The notes below the pieces were generated by a model. The model was not told the origin of the DNA. It worked only from the letters and a program-made list of their open reading frames with translations, and did no database searches. Of a stretch of DNA of 64,000 nt, positions 44,845 to 56,400 are shown piece by piece. The translations under genes were made by a program, and so were the position numbers. Source of the DNA: Corythucha ciliata (taxonomy: Eukaryota > Arthropoda > Insecta > Hemiptera > Tingidae); contig CM075937.1 in assembly GCA_038030265.1 (NCBI GenBank), positions 10,044,001-10,108,000 on the forward strand, in the 5' to 3' direction. The first letter of the stretch is position 1; every line of letters begins with the position of its first letter.

Positions 44845-45324
44845 CTAGTCCACGAGTGGAAAGTTCTATTGTAAAAAAAAAAAAAAAAATGCTATCGTTA
44901 AAAGAGACCTTACGATGAGGTCTTCCCTCCCCCCCAAACTCACCCATAGCTTCGAAGTGGCTAGAACTGTTTTCCTCTTCAAAACAGGGGCCCTTAATGG
45001 TCTCATTTGGAACAAATAAGCGAAGGCCCAACTGTTAACAGAGAAAAAATTTTTAACCAACAAAATTGATTTTAGGCGCCACTGCACTTCGGATACGCAC
45101 AATAACCAGGCGCAGACCGCCGTTAGAAGCAGACACGTTCGAATCAATCTGAGAGGGGGGAAAAAAGAATATAGATTTTTAGCGTAAATAAAATGCAACC
45201 AAAAATGGTTGAACGCGGTTTCTTACGGTCTATTCGGACCCTTCGCGAATAAATACGGTAAAATGACGCCGACTATGATCCAAAAAGCGGTTATCGCACT
45301 GGGTATAATGCTGGGATCGGCCAT
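44845..45324 (-). CDS. ATP6V0E: V-type proton ATPase subunit e (VhaM9.7/ATP6V0E type)
   Basis: A small hydrophobic subunit of the membrane V0 sector of the proton pump of endosomes, lysosomes and plasma membrane. Four exons on the minus strand: 45,227-45,324, 45,101-45,148, 44,944-45,031 and 44,845-44,865. All have GT...AG borders and phases that agree, giving 84 residues (family ~80-90). Family marks: ITAFWIIVGVILPYLF (first membrane helix) and KGPNR, then LTAVCAWLFWAFAYLFQM (second helix, matching the usual TAVCCWLFW..Y..QMNPL pattern), and PL..P.L. The GTGCGT donor of exon 2 was chosen because it alone restores the WLFW block. The last exon is only 21 nt (six residues and a stop) and follows a long T tract and TAG. 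If it is not used, the frame would run on past 44,944 for about 28 residues through poly-Phe. The RAPVLKRK segment replaces the usual IGPKL, a modest divergence. Confidence 0.9.
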
Positions 45325-45750
45325 TTTGGTTAATTATTGGTTGATTCTTGTTATTAACAAGAAGGAATACTGGGAGGAATGATTAAAGCAATGCAAGATC
45401 GTGTGAGAGTGGAAAACTATGTGAGGATGGATAGTGTGGGGTGAGGGATCCATACATTGACTTACATTTTTGTAAAGCGCAGTAACATAGGTGATTGGAG
45501 GGGGGCACGTTGAGCCTCTACAGATCATATTACGTGTGGGGAGGGGGGGTTGTTTCGTAGTTGAGAGGGTGAGGGCGTAGTTCTCAGCAGATTGTATGCC
45601 CAACGCGAGGGTAGTGTTCGCCGAGGCCTTTACTAAGTCCAGCCCGTCCCCCCAAAATTAGCCGCCATCATCCCTGGATGGGCGGTCGATTGCTATGGGG
45701 TCAATTGAAAATGCTATGAGGAAAATTGAAATAAAATTTACTAAAAACAA
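45325..45750. other. Upstream flank of the V-ATPase e gene
   Basis: Unique sequence with several G-rich stretches. No gene, promoter motif or array unit is recognised. Confidence 0.35.
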
Positions 45751-46520
45751 CAGTGCCGGTCTGGGGGTGAGCCGGGAGATCGCCCGGAGGCGCCGCGTGT
45801 CTTAAGGGGCGCTTCTAGCAAAATGAGGGAGGAGGGAAGGCGGACGAGAAGAAATGACCTGAGAAGCGCATTTCTTGTTTAAATGAATATGTATTTCAAA
45901 ACTATAAAATTTGAGATAAATTAGTTAAAAATTGAGAATGTCTAGAGATCTAAAGAAGCCAGGGCACTGAGAGAACTATGTAATAGTCCTTTATTTATAC
46001 CATGTTAGCGATTTTTCTCAATTTCTGCCACGAATTTTGGAGTTCTCCTCAATTTTTACTGCAAATTAGCGATTATTTACATTTCAGCAGCAAATTGGCA
46101 CTTTTTCTAACATTGAGCTGCAAAATTGCCGTTTGTCTTAATTTCAGCCGAGTTAATTAGTGATTTTTCTCAATATTTACCGCAAATTAGCGGTGTATAT
46201 GAGCTATTTTTGCCCGCATTTTCAAATTTTGTTTTTATTTTAGCTCTGGATTAGCGATTTTTGTCTGTTTTAGTCCTGATTTTGCCTTCAGAAAATACGG
46301 ATTTGTGTTTTCCTAAATTTTAGCAGCGAATCAGCATTTTAAATTTTAGCAGTGAATTAACGTTTTCATCAATTTTAGCCGTGAATTAGCCATTTTTTTT
46401 CTTTTGTATCCGTGAATCAACGTTTTTTCTAGATTTCTTCCACGAGTTAGCGTTTTCCCCAGTTTCATCCCATGAACGGACAATTTTTCTCAATTTTAGC
46501 CGCGAATTAATAGCGATTCT
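45751..46520 (+). repeat. hAT-like left terminus followed by an A-family array (minus orientation)
   Basis: CAGTGCCGGTCTGGGGGTGA begins at 45,751 and continues G/C-rich (GGAGGCGCC). This is typical of a hAT end, flanked on the left by AAAAACAA. From 45,990 to 46,510 there are A units in minus orientation. No right end with the same flank was found, so the element is probably interrupted or decayed. Confidence 0.6.
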
Positions 46521-46543
46521 TTTCAGTTTTGTCCGCTTTCAAC

Positions 46544-46713
46544 TCGATTTCAAAGTCGAAGTTCTACTAAGTTTTCATCCCTGAAATTACCTTAAAACAC
46601 ATTCGAATTCTAAAGTGTTTTGGGGGTTATTTTAGAGATAAAATTTGAAAAATCAAGATCTAACGTCACTGTAGAACTTCCTGAAGAATAAAATTCTACT
46701 TTGAAATCGAATA
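46544..46713. repeat. Imperfect inverted repeat between two arrays
   Basis: The arm TCGATTTCAAAGT (46,544-46,556) is inverted exactly at 46,698-46,710. The adjoining GTTCTAC is also inverted at 46,671-46,678. It looks like a small foldback remnant between a minus-oriented and a plus-oriented A array. Confidence 0.5.
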
Positions 46714-46989
46714 TTGGTGCAGAAATGGAGCCAAAATTTATGTGCGAAGTTTAGGGGAGGGCATGACTGGGAAGGGGTCGAGGAAACCCGCCTGGGAAAC
46801 CCCCCGCCCCCTTGACCGCGAATCAGCGATTTTTTCTCAACTTCGGCACGGAAGTTTTCTCGAGATACCACGAATTCCCATTTAGCCAGTTCGCGGCTAA
46901 AGTTTCATCGAAGCTTCCGCGGATAAGTGTATAAAAAGCGTTATAAATTATAGGCTAGAATAAGTATGGTAACGACAATTTTCGGCTTC

Positions 46990-48840
46990 CGAAGATGCAA
47001 TAATTCGTGAAAAAGCGAAAAAAATCGCTTAATTCGCGGCTAAAATTAATAAAAAGTGCTAATTCATTGAATAAATTGAGAAAAATCGCTCATTAGCGAC
47101 TAAAATAAGAAAAAACACAAATTCAATGCGAAAATGTAGAAAAATAGCTAATTCGCGGCTAAAATGAAAATAAATTGCTAATTAACTGCTAAAATGGTGA
47201 AAAATCGCTAATTTTCGGCTATAATGAGAAAAGTCGCTATAATTAGCGGCAAAAATGGAGAAAAATTGCCAATTGGGGGGGTTAATTTGAGAAAATTTGC
47301 TAATTCGCAGAAAATGGCTAGCCGCGTGGTTTCTGCAGGCAACTTTTAGTAGCCAATTAGTAAAAAGCGCTAATTTACAGCAAAAATTGAGAAAACTCGC
47401 GTCTAAAATAGAGACAAATAACACATTTCGCGGCTAAATTGGAGACAAATCGCTTTATTATTAAAGGCTGACATGGAGACAAATCGCTAATTCACCGACG
47501 AAATTGAGAAAAAGTGCTGAAGTGTAGAAAAAACGCTAATTTTTCGCGGTTAAAATTGAGAAGAAACACCAAATCGCGGCTTATTCGGAACAGTGATGAC
47601 TTCATGAAGGCGCTGGTGAAAAGATTCGTTCGAGAGCGCCTCTGTCAAATTTCCAAGGCTGGCACTGAAAAACAGTATGGCATTCACAGAGGCGTAGAGA
47701 CTTCTCTCTCTAAAATTTTGCACAAAAAAAAAGGGTTGCCTCTTTCTAAAATCAGTTTCACAGTCCACCTGGAGGTAGAGGACAAGCCCCCTGGAAGGTA
47801 TCTTCGCGGCTAAAATAGAGAAAATACGCTGATCCCTAGTTTTTGTAGGTCCTTATAGGCGGCTAAAATTGAGAAGGTGCACAAAATGTGATGTTCTTTA
47901 GGGCGAATAAGCGATTAAAAGTTTGGAAAGGGCTGAAATTTGTGCCAAACATTGGGGAAATGCTCCAATTCGAGGTTTCTCGATGCAACTTCCAAACCAA
48001 ACTTGAAAACAAAGCTAAATTGGGGCTGAAATTGAGACAAATGGCTAAGTCACGGCTGAAATTGAGAAAAATCCTGGGCGGAAGTGAGAAAAAGCGCTAA
48101 ATCACGGATAAAATTAAGAAAAATACTTGGTTAATTCAAGGTAAAACGCGACACTTCGTGGCTAAAATTGAGAAAAAGCGTTAAAAACGTGAATAAAGTG
48201 TAGAAAAAGCATTAATTCGAGCATAAAAATTACGAAACTCGCTATATAATTTAGGTCTGAAATGGTGAAACTGCTAATTCACGGTTAAAATCGGAGAAAA
48301 TCGCTCAATTAGCAGCTAAAATGGAGAAAAATCGCTAATTCATCGATAAAATTGAGAAAAACCGCTAATTCGGCGTTGAAATGGACAAAATAGCTAATCC
48401 GCGGCTAAATGAGGGAACAGCGCTAATTCGCGGATAAAATTAAGTAACAGTGTTAATTCGCTGTAAAAATTGTGAAAAAACTCTCATTCACGGTTCAATG
48501 TATAAAACCTCTAATCATAGCGGCTAAAATTAGGTAAAACGCTAATTCGCGCTAAAATGAAGAAAAATTGCTAATTAGGGGTTAAATTGGAAACATTTGC
48601 TAATTCACTGAAATAAATTAAGCAAATGGCAAGTCCCGGTTTTTGGGGGGTTACTTCATTGGCTAAAATTAGGAAAAAGCGCTCGTCAAGCGCAAAATCG
48701 AAAAAAACGCAACATTTCGCGGCAAAAATCGAGAAAAATCGCTAATTCGCGACTAAAATGGTGACAAATCGTTAATTCACCAATGAAATTGAGAAGTATA
48801 TAGCGTTGAAGTGAGGAAAAAACGCCAAATCGCGGTTACT
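46990..48840 (+). repeat. A-family array, plus orientation
   Basis: Dense ~30-bp A units (AATTCGCGGC, TAAAATTGAGAAAAA). A non-array block at 47,580-47,800 carries CAGAGGCGTAGAGAC at 47,687, a terminus-like motif, suggesting a further nested insertion whose other end I could not place. Confidence 0.8.
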
Positions 48841-48859
48841 ATGAAGGCTGGTGAAAGCA

Positions 48860-49970
48860 AGACCGTAAATTTAGCGCTTTCTCTTCATTTTAGCAGGGAA
48901 TTGGCACTTTTCCCATCAACCTATCAATTTTTCTCATTTTTGCCATAAATTGGCGTTTTCCTCAATTAGCAGCGAATTAGAACTTTTCCTCAATTTGACC
49001 TGAATTTTAGCGTTTTTCTCAATTTTAGCCGCGCTAATTAGTTTTTTTACATTTTAGCACCGCATTTGGCAATTATTGTTTCAACTTCAGTTATGGATTA
49101 ATACTTTTTTTGGTTTTAGCCTCGAAATACCCCTCAGTAGTTACGGATTGGTGTTTTTTTCAATTTTAGCCGCGAATAAGTGATTTTTGAAATTTTATCC
49201 GCAAATTAACGTTTTTCCGACAGGTTATTCGCGAATAACTCGAAATAGTTGTTCTATAAGACGCGAGCTAGAGTTTTATAGGAAACTAACTATATCCGCG
49301 AATTAGTGATTTTCCTCAATTTCATGCGTGATTTTTCTCAATTTGATCTGAAAATTAGCGCTTCTCTTAATTTTTGAAGCACTAATTAGCGATTTTCCTA
49401 AATTATCCACAAATTAGCCGTTTTTTTACATTTTTATAAGCCCCTAATTAACAATTCTGTGGATTTGAGCACGTTTTCTCACTTTTATCCACAAATATAA
49501 GTTGCAGTTTTTCAGAAGCCGAGAATTGGGTGTAGTTTCAATTTTAAACACTCACTGAAATATTTCTTCATTGCAGCCGCTTTAGCGCCTTTTCTCCATT
49601 TTAGCAGGAAATTAGCACCTTTCTCAATTTGAACTGAAAAATTGTCGTTTTTATGCAATGAATTAGCCATTTTGAGTCAAATTGAGAAGCCAAGCTGAGA
49701 AGGCGAAATTTTGCTGTTTAAAGTGCCAATCCCGTGAAGATTCTTAGTTTGTTGACGCTGGAAACCCCACAAAATTGATTTTCGATTATCTCAAACCGGC
49801 AAAATTTGATTTTTAAACTAATAAACAGGTACAATTAGTTGCTTCAACTAATCATGAGGCTCGCGAAAATTGTGGTTTCGAAGAAAAAACCGGCGAAATC
49901 GGATTTTTTGTAAAAGTCAAACCATCAAAATTGGTTTTATGAGTGAGCCACTTCATTTTTCGATGGCTGT
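48860..49970 (-). repeat. A-family array (minus orientation) followed by B units
   Basis: A units in minus orientation run to about 49,660, directly after the plus-oriented array, so unit orientation flips at about 48,850. From 49,690 to 49,970 the units are of B type (AAAATTGATTTTCGA, AAACCGGC). The array ends just before the 3' flank of the TMEM130-like gene. Confidence 0.75.
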
Positions 49971-50046
49971 GGAAGCTGTGAAAGTCAAGATAGGGAGACC
50001 TCTCTGGGCATTCATAAAATATAGATTTATAACGCTAAAACAGCCT

Positions 50047-50052
50047 TTTATT
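50047..50052 (-). terminator. Candidate polyadenylation signal for the TMEM130-like gene
   Basis: AATAAA on the minus strand, about 420 bp after the distal stop codon at 50,469. It is the first canonical hexamer downstream of the gene. The intervening 50,053-50,468 is AT-rich with no other feature, as expected of a 3' UTR. Confidence 0.35.
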
Positions 50053-50468
50053 TCATTGAACTCTTACTACATTAGACCGCAGGGATTTATGATATAACAT
50101 ATTATCGTCTGTTTATAACGCGTTAACAACCTACACAGTTAGAAAATTGTACAAAATTGGGGAGAAGGCGGAATGAAAGGGCTCTGGCCTTAGAGAGAAG
50201 AGGGGGTGTAACGATACAATAATTTATAAAACTTAAATTTCGTTAGCAATTATATCACATAATGTTTAAAATTAAATGAATAAGACTTGGCTGTAAACTT
50301 AAAAAAATGTACAAAATGATAATGAAAGCTGAGAATTCTCAATCCACGCGTAATAGAAGGGATACGTTCTATAAAAATATTAATTCCATGCGTTTCTATG
50401 TGGTGGAATAATTTAAACAATGTAACTTAATTTTATAACTGAAAGCACAAAACAAATTGGTGTCACAT

Positions 50469-53400
50469 TCAGTTGTCCATGTTTTCAGAATCGGAGAGGT
50501 CACACAAGAGGCCCTCGTGAGGTGACCGAGCTCTGGAAAATAATTAAAATTAAAGCGGTTCGTTTCTAGTTATTGCTTGACCGAATAAATGAAATGAAAT
50601 TAGAATATAATCGGCCCCGTTAAAAGAAAAAAAAAAAAAGTAAAAAATGAGCATTCGTGTTAGTAGGTGATGGGGAAGGGGGTCCCGCCACCAGTCCCTT
50701 TTAAAGCATGCTCCCGTACTTTTTCCCCGGCGACCTGACCGCCGCACTGGATCCTCCAACCCCACCGACGCCCGAAGTGACAAGAACGTCCGACGGACTC
50801 ATTGCCGATGATGACGAACGATTATGATGATGACTCGAAAATCGTTCTCCGCTTGGACCGGCAGCACCGTGAATCGACGAATTCGACGATATGGACGACG
50901 AACCCTCTTCAGAGTAGTCGTCGTCACGGACGCGTGTAAACGCTGAGCTCATCGCTTCGCGAAGGCGCTCGCGAAATGTTTTGTACTCGGTGTCGGAGTT
51001 TTTGGAAAAGTCGAAGTCGGCCACTTCTATCCTGAATCTGGACGAGTTGAATTTCCGTTAAATATTGTTGAGCCCCCAACACCACCACCCCCATCACAAA
51101 AATTGCTTACTAACCTGTTTCTGCTCTGTATGTAAAAAGCGATACCAAAAATAATTAAAACAATAGCGACTGCGCTGCAGCTAATAGGAACGACGATAAC
51201 TGATAACTGTGGATGGTATTTCTCTATACAAATAAAATAAATTAATAAAACCCAGAAGAAAAATGTATTTAAAGCAAATCTCACCGCTGTAAGTTGTCAC
51301 ACCGAAGGGCGTAACCGTTTTCGAAAGTCGATTGCTTATAATAAACAGCACAGTGTACTTGGAGCCTGACGATAAAAGGCGAGTGACTGAAATTTTACAG
51401 TTTTGCGTTTGACGCGGTTGCGAGCACTTTTCATTGCCCGTGACGTTGTAGATGCCGGCGAGAAATCGAACGCAATGGTAGAACGGACTCGATCCGGAAC
51501 AAGAGAGATTTAAATAGAGGAGCTCGCCATTTTCGAGCCAGTTAGTTCCATTAATTTTGTCGATTACAACTGGGGCTGGAAAGGGATAAAACAAAGAAAA
51601 AATTGAAATAAAAATAAAAATTGTTAGCCATTCCTCTTAGACACCAACCTGATGGAACTACGGTCTTTTTAAAATATCCGTAATATTTGTTCGAGTCCAT
51701 TGGAACTATCGGGAAATCATCGCAAGGAATGTCCTCGTTCCACTCAGCCTCCTTCGACCCATTGATAGTCGTCAGCTCTGGATTCAACGAGCTCGGTCTG
51801 TCATCAACTGAATTATTCGTCAGCTGATGAACGATCGACTCATTGGCGTGACTCGCGACGACGAGAGCACGAACGACACGAGTCTGATCCAAATCCTCGT
51901 CGGTGTAATTATAACGGAAGGCGAGATCATTCGACGAACCGTAGTAGTTACAGCCGAGAAACCAATAGGCGACGATCGACGTCCAATTTGTCGCAAGGTG
52001 TTGAGCGTCGGTGGGTGACAGTGCGATTCTGTGCTCAACCTCTTGGTGGTAGTTGATGTAATTGGAATTTGAGACGGTCTCATTCTGAATAAGTTCCATT
52101 TCACCATTGAGAGTACCTAAAAATTGGAAAAATTAATTAAATAAAATGCCATCCCGTCATTACGAGATTCAACAAACTCACTCGTCACATTCAAGCTGAC
52201 CCTGGCACTCCCAACATCCCAAAAGAAAACCGTGAGCCATCGCGCTACTTTTACTTCCACCTCGTACTCCCGAGCGTGGTACAAGGATCGATCGTAAGTT
52301 ACATTCCAGGACGTTTTAATAAACTCTCCTTTCACCTTTTAAAAACCGTGGAAAATAGAAATTAAACACACAAAACACACGAAATAATCGACAATTTACA
52401 GTGTACGTGTGATGAGGCATAGCGTCGTCTTCCCATATAAAACGGTACGTTCCCGGTTGGACTTTCTTTCCATCGTCTGGAAGGACTTCAGCCTCAAACG
52501 TTACGGTGGCTCCAAGAACAGCGGGTCCATTATGTGTGAGTTTAATTGGGTTCGTGTTTCCGTATGCTGGAAAATCGCAACATAGCAACATTTTTCTTTC
52601 TATTATTTTTACCTTAATAAAGTTTACTGCGGTGAATACGGTCCTCAAAAACAAGAGAGAGCGTAAAACGAGCTCAACAGCCACAGAAACTGACTCCCCT
52701 GAAACTGACTATATTCGCGCCCAGGAATGGTCATATCGCGCCTTGACTTGACCATTTATAGAGACCTATAAATGGCAAAACTGCCGATTCGCACCATTAA
52801 AATAACTGATTATTTGTGTGCTAAAAACAAGCCAAACACAGGCGACTCCCTCTCTAAAAATGTTCAAACCGAGTTTAAGTGCCATAAAAATGGATTAACT
52901 GACAATTTCCGCCTTGAAAATGCCTGAACTTGTGATTCCTGCTCCAGAAATGGCAAAATTTGAGACGGTCCGATTGAGGGTCCGAACGCGCGCCAAAAAG
53001 TTGCCAAACTGACCGTTCTCAACTTGGCTTAAACGCACTATTCACGCCCTTTAAATGAAAAAACTGATTCTGTACGCCAAAAACTGACCAAACTGGGAAT
53101 TCGAGCCACAAAAATCGGCAAAGCTGGCTATATGTGCCCTAAAAAAAGGTATACACCGACAATTTAAGCCTTAAAAATACCTGAACAGACGATTCCTGCC
53201 CTCAAAATAGCCAAACTGACCATTCGCACCCAGAAAATGACTAAATTGGCCATTCCCACTCTGAAACCGGCATAACACTGACCGTTCGTACCCTTAAATG
53301 GCGAAACTGACGATCCACGTCCTGAAAACATCACACTGACTATTCAAGCCCGTCGAGAAATGGCCAAAATTACCGTTAGCGTCGTAAAAATGGTTAAACG

Positions 53401-56400
53401 GGCTAAGCACGCCCCAAAAATTGGCAAAAATGACAATTATTTCGCCAGTTCCTAGCCCTGTCAAATTATCCGAAAAAAAAACAACGGCTTACCTTGCAAA
53501 AGGTCCAGTATCGTTTTTGTATTTCTTATTAGTGTTTGAGAAAAATAAAAATAAATTATGGGCCGACCATAATAATGTTCGGGGAGCTTCATGACCTACA
53601 AATAGCCAAACGGGCTATTCACGCCCTATTTTAATGGAAAAATTGCTATGTGCCATTTATAAACGCCTTGGAAATGTTTAAACTGACGATCCGTGCCCTA
53701 AAAATGGCAAAACCAACCATTTGCGATCCAAAAATGCGCAAATACTAACCATTAGCGAATCAAAAATACCCAAACGAACCATTCGCACCCTTAAAATGTG
53801 CAAAACTGATCATGTGCGTCCTTATAAATAGCCAAACTGCGGTTATTCACGTTCTATTAGCGTCAAATCTCGGAATCTAAGCTCTAAAATGGCCAGATAC
53901 TGTCCATTTGCGTCCCATGGATGAGGCGAAATTACGATTCATTTATTAAAAATGAGGCTAAATTCTATCTGTGCCCCAAAAATGGTTAAAATGGCTATTC
54001 GCACGCTTAAAATGACTTATCGATTGGTATTGATTTTTTAAAAAAATGGAGTAAAATGTGTCTGTTTCTTTGCTGCACTAGTGTGTAAACCAGTGTGGAA
54101 AATTTCGAAATGTATCAATCAAATCATGTGCTTTCTACACTAGTGCAGAAAAAACATACATATTCTGTGTTCAAATCATCACAATATTGACTAAAATGTG
54201 TCAATTTTATCCGCTAATTAACGCCTTTTCCGTAATTGTAGCCGGGTTCAGCTATTTTGTTAACGTTTAGCCACGAAATTGCCAGCAGAAGCCGCCGATT
54301 AGAGTTTATAAGTTTTTGTTTTTTCCACAATTCCACACTTCTCAATTTCATCGACGTGATTTAGCGATTATTTTTCCATTTTAACCGCGAATTAGTCCCC
54401 GTCCTACGTGTGAGCCGGAATCACGCGATTTCAGCGTTTCTAGAGCGTTTTCAGCAGAAATCTGTGCGTTTTCGATGAAATGACGCACCCGCTTGGACGC
54501 TAAAATGGCGCGAGTTCTAGCCGCTAATGAGCGATTTTCCCCAATTCTATCCGCGAAACAACGATTTTTCTAAACGATAGCCGCGAATTAACTCCCCCCC
54601 TCCCTTATATCTATGAATGGGCGCTTTTTCTCACCTTTATCCACGAACTGGCCTTCTGGAGCTTCGTATTGGCGTTGTCATAATTTGAGTCGCGAGTTAG
54701 CGCTTTTCCCACACTTAACCGCTGAAATAATTTCCATAATTTCTTGCTTTTCTATAATTTCATTCGTGAATTATCGATTTTCCTTTTTCAAATAAGCGTT
54801 TTCCATAATTTTAGCTGCGATCGCCGCTTTTTTCCACTTCTATCCTCAAATTAACGATTTTTCTCAATTTCAGCTGTGAATTAGCCATTTTCCTCAATTT
54901 TAGCCCTGCGAATTACCCCGCGTCCTGTGTGATGAGGTAGGGCCCACGCGATTTTAGCGTCAAGAGCGGCTTTAGTGTTTGTTAGCGTGATTTTCATCGA
55001 AAATGCAGATATAGCTGATATTCGTGTGTTTTCTGCTGAAAAGGCTAAACGCTGAAAACGAACGATTCCCGCTCACGAGGCGTCAGAAGAGAAGAAAAAC
55101 GCTCAATTCACGGCTGAAATAAAGAAAAAACGCTCATTCACAGCTAATCTTGAGAAAAGGCGCTAGTTAAGTGGCAAAAACCGAGAAAAAGTGGTCATTT
55201 GCAGTTGAAATGGAGAAACTCGCTAAATTCGCGGAACCATTGAGTAAAAGAGATAATATTGGCTATAATTAAGAAATAATTCGCAACAAAAATAGAGAAA
55301 AGCGCTAATCCTCTAATAAAAAGGCTATTCACGCTGATAAACTTGAGAAAAAGCGCTAAAATCGCTAAAAATTGAGAAAAACCGGTAATTCACGGATACA
55401 TGTAAGAAACCTTGTTTATTCGGGGCAAAATGTGTGAAAACCCGGAGATTACCGGCTAAATTAATTCGCTTGTTCGTAGCTAGAAATGAGAACTCGGCTG
55501 AAATTGAAAAAAGTGGTAATTAGCGTCAAAAATTGACAAAAGCGGTGATTCGCGGCAAAAATGAATAAAACGTGGTATTTAGCGGTAAAAAAAAATGTTA
55601 GAAAGCGGTATTGAGAGGTAAAAATTGAAAATCCCGATAATTGCGGCGAAAAATGAGAAAAAACGCTAACCCGCATGGCTAAGAAGCCAAGAAAAACGCT
55701 AATTTGCGGATACATTGGATAAAACCCACTTATTCGTGGCTAAAAACGAGAAACCCCGCTAGTTTACTTTCAACATTTGGCATAAAGCGCTCGTCGTAGC
55801 TAGACTCAAAACCTCGACTAGAACTGAGAAATAATTTGCGACTAAAATCGACGAAAAGCGCTAATTAGCAGCAAAATAGGCGCTAATCGCTAATTGCGAA
55901 GAAAGACTCTAATTCGTGGTTGAGAAAAGGCTCTAAAGCGCTAACAATTAATAAAGAACGCTAATTTTCGGATACATTTGAATTAAACCCGTGCTTATTC
56001 GAGGCTAAAAATGAGAAAAATTACTAAAATGAGAAAACGCGCTTAGCGACCGTGACTAAGGTGTAAAATAAACGTTTATTCTCGGCTAAACTTGAGATAA
56101 AGCGCTCATTCGCAGTTAAAATTGCCTAAAATCGAGGATAAAGTTGACAAAAAGGGCACACTCTGAGCTAAAATGGAGAGAAACGCTAATTCGCAGATTA
56201 ATTTGAGAAAATCCGTGGCTAAAATTGTGAAAACAAGGTGGTTTGCGGCTGAAATTCAGATAAAGCGCTCATTCGTAGCCAGAGATAACGCGACAAAATG
56301 GACAGAAAGCGCTGTTTCGCAGGTAAAATGGAGGAAAACGCTTATTCGGGAATCTGTTTGTGAAAATCCCCTAATTCGCGGGTGAAATTAAGGAATTAAT

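Noticed and set aside
52613..52690. Minus-strand frame just upstream of the second TMEM130-like exon (LVLRSLLFLRTVF) as a local signal-peptide exon
   Set aside because: Its only donor (GTAAAA) leaves phase 0, whereas the next exon needs phase 1. The distant exon at 60,202-60,253 fits in phase and has a proper signal peptide.
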